Shown: positions 62,616-64,000 of the stretch, piece by piece
Layout: every line of letters starts with the position of its first letter
How positions within the stretch are numbered: the first letter of the stretch is position 1
Source of the DNA: Saccharothrix tamanrassetensis
GTDB taxonomy: Bacteria > Actinomycetota > Actinomycetes > Mycobacteriales > Pseudonocardiaceae
DNA: 64,000 bases
Direction: 5' to 3'
Assembly: GCF_014203665.1 (NCBI RefSeq)
Contig: NZ_JACHJN010000003.1
Span: 62,001-126,000, forward strand
Notes under the pieces: generated by a model
What the model was told of the DNA's origin: nothing
Database searches by the model: none
What the model saw: the letters and a program-made list of their open reading frames with translations, nothing else
Program-made: the position numbers and the translations under genes

Positions 62616-64000
62616 GTGACCACGACCGATGCGGGACGAGAGTTCGAGGCGTCATCCAAGAGCAGGTTGTGGGCCCCGGAGCGGCGTGGGCCCACGGCTG
62701 GGATCATCTTGCTCGTCACGCTGTTGGCCTTCGAGAACATGGGCGTCAGCACGGCGATGCCCCGGATGGTCTCCGAGCTCGACGGCAACGAGATGTACGC
62801 GTGGCCGTTCCTGGCCTTCCTGGCGGCCAGCGTGATCGCGACGGTCCTGTCCGGGCGGCTCAGCGACCTGCGCGGACCCCGCCCGAGCCTGCTGATCGGG
62901 CCCGCGACGTTCCTGGTGGGACTGATCGTGGCGGGCACGGCGCAGGACATGACGCAGCTGCTGCTCGGACGTGTGCTCCAGGGCCTGGGTGGCGGTGCGC
63001 AAGTGGTCGCGGTCTACGTGCTGATCGGGTTGGTGTACCCGGAACGGGACCGGCCGGCTGTGTTCGGACTGCTGGCGAGCGCGTGGGTGGTGCCGTCGTT
63101 GGTGGGGCCGGCGCTGTCCGGGTGGCTGACCGAGACGTTCTCGTGGCGCTGGGTGTTCCTCGGACTGGCTCCGCTGGTCCTCCTCGGCGTGCTGCTGCTG
63201 GTGCCCGTCCTGCGGAACCTGCCCGAGCACCGGCCCGACCCGAACCAGCGCCGGGGGCTGCCGCTGGCCGCGTTGGCGGCCGGGGCGGGTGTGGTGGGGC
63301 TCAGCTGGGCCGCGCAACACCCGAGCGGCGTGAACCTGCTGGTGGGGCTGGTCGGGCTGGTCGTGCTCATCCCCGCGCTGAACGTGCTGCTGCCGAAGGG
63401 CACGTTGAAGGCCCGTGAAGGGCTTCCGGCGACGATCCTGGCGCGTGCGCTGCTGGCCGGGTCGTTCTTCGCGACCGAGGCGTTCATCCCGCTCACGCTC
63501 ACCTCCGTGCACGGGTACTCGGCCATCGCCTCCGGCATCCCGCTGACGCTGACCGCCATCGGCTGGTCGACGGCCGCGTGGTGGCAGTCGCGGAAGCCGG
63601 ACATCCCCCGGGCGAAGCTCGTCCGCTGGGGTTTCGTGCTCAACGCCACGGGTATCGCCGGAGTGACGCTCATCGCACCCGCGTGGGGACCGGCCTGGAT
63701 CACCCCGGTGCTGTGGGGGATCGCGGGCGCGGGGATGGGGTTGGCGATGTCGAGTCTGAGCGTGCTCACGCTGGCCGCGTCCAGCGACGTGGACCGCGGG
63801 TTCAACTCGTCGGCGCTGCAGATCAGCGACATGCTGGGCTCGGCGCTGCTGGTCGGGCTGGGCGGTGTGCTGGTGACCACGTTCGCCTCGACGCAGGCGC
63901 CGACGGCGGCCATCGTGCCGTTCGACCTGCTGATGGCGGGCATCGCCGTCCTCGGTGCCGTGCTCACCCGACGGCTGGGCCGGGCTACCCTGGAAAGCTG
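62616..64000 (+). CDS. MFS drug-exporter-like transporter (runs off the window)
   Basis: 461 codons from GTG 62616 with no stop before the window end. A short polar N terminus is followed by at least 12 helices: GIILLVTLLAFENMGVSTAM, then LSGRLSDLRGPRP as the helix 2-3 signature, GRVLQGLGGGAQVVAVYVLI and the antiporter-type VPSLVGPALSGWLTETFSWRW. It fits DHA2/DHA-type multidrug efflux pumps. No ribosome site is well placed for the GTG; AGAGG instead precedes a three-codon ATG-AAC-ATG-TGA frame (62608-62619) whose stop overlaps this start. Confidence 0.88.
   Translation, partial: MTTTDAGREFEASSKSRLWAPERRGPTAGIILLVTLLAFENMGVSTAMPRMVSELDGNEMYAWPFLAFLAASVIATVLSGRLSDLRGPRPSLLIGPATFLVGLIVAGTAQDMTQLLLGRVLQGLGGGAQVVAVYVLIGLVYPERDRPAVFGLLASAWVVPSLVGPALSGWLTETFSWRWVFLGLAPLVLLGVLLLVPVLRNLPEHRPDPNQRRGLPLAALAAGAGVVGLSWAAQHPSGVNLLVGLVGLVVLIPALNVLLPKGTLKAREGLPATILARALLAGSFFATEAFIPLTLTSVHGYSAIASGIPLTLTAIGWSTAAWWQSRKPDIPRAKLVRWGFVLNATGIAGVTLIAPAWGPAWITPVLWGIAGAGMGLAMSSLSVLTLAASSDVDRGFNSSALQISDMLGSALLVGLGGVLVTTFASTQAPTAAIVPFDLLMAGIAVLGAVLTRRLGRATLES

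Overview
The window is very GC-rich, with dense genes, many GTG and TTG starts, ATGA/GTGA overlaps, a SARP regulator, a DivIVA-like coiled-coil protein and a complete GlgE pathway. This points to a filamentous actinobacterium, most likely of the order Pseudonocardiales (Saccharothrix, Lentzea or Actinosynnema type). The family and synteny assignments come from memory, not from a database search. No rRNA, tRNA, CRISPR array, insertion sequence or integrase was seen.

Region 1 (1-20.3 kb) is largely about secreted sugar and peptide hydrolysis. It holds a tripeptidyl-aminopeptidase-like hydrolase and a LacI-first operon (lacI, manA, ABC ATPase, permease, sugar-binding lipoprotein). That operon is divergent from a large secreted GH92 alpha-mannosidase, and palindromes sit in the shared control region. 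A SARP regulator, a secreted ricin-type lectin and a second GH92 enzyme follow. The GH92 enzymes, importer and mannose-6-phosphate isomerase together read as a mannoside-use locus. After it come an ABC-2 exporter, a DUF3817 membrane protein, a MarR regulator, a thiamine-binding-type protein, an SCO6745-like protein and a thioredoxin/TPR protein without the CXXC motif.

Region 2 (20.3-28.8 kb) holds two tandem zinc-protease lipoproteins, an FAD monooxygenase, a repeat-bearing gap, a secreted CBM32-FN3-phosphoesterase, an MFS transporter and a TolB-like protein.

Region 3 (28.7-44.6 kb) is alpha-glucan metabolism: glgE-treS-mak-glgB as one minus-strand operon, a divergent glgP, and glgX further on. 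Between glgP and glgX lie a membrane/TPR protein and a cysteine dioxygenase-rhodanese pair. A short cysteine-containing leader ORF lies directly upstream of that pair.

Region 4 (44.7-61.9 kb) matches, from memory, the Mycobacterium tuberculosis Rv3026c-Rv3041c neighbourhood: ABC ATPase, enoyl-CoA hydratase, two methyltransferases, hexapeptide acyltransferase, GT4-GH57-methyltransferase (the Rv3032-Rv3031-Rv3030 set linked to methylglucose lipopolysaccharide), etfBA, a GNAT acyltransferase and an LPLAT acyltransferase. Set into it are a nucleoside hydrolase, a coiled-coil/OmpA-like/Glu-Pro-Ser-rich envelope cluster (the OmpA-like gene is frameshifted), a 47-residue small protein and a DegV protein. 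A shared 12-bp near-palindrome stands before the methyltransferase operon and etfBA, with a variant before the hydratase. The window ends inside an MFS exporter that has a MerR-type promoter.

The most unusual non-coding content is two dispersed repeat families. One is a roughly 180-bp nested hairpin (three copies, at both ends of the window) whose arms differ only by compensatory changes. The other is a 182-184-bp element present twice in inverted orientation, bracketing about 25 kb.
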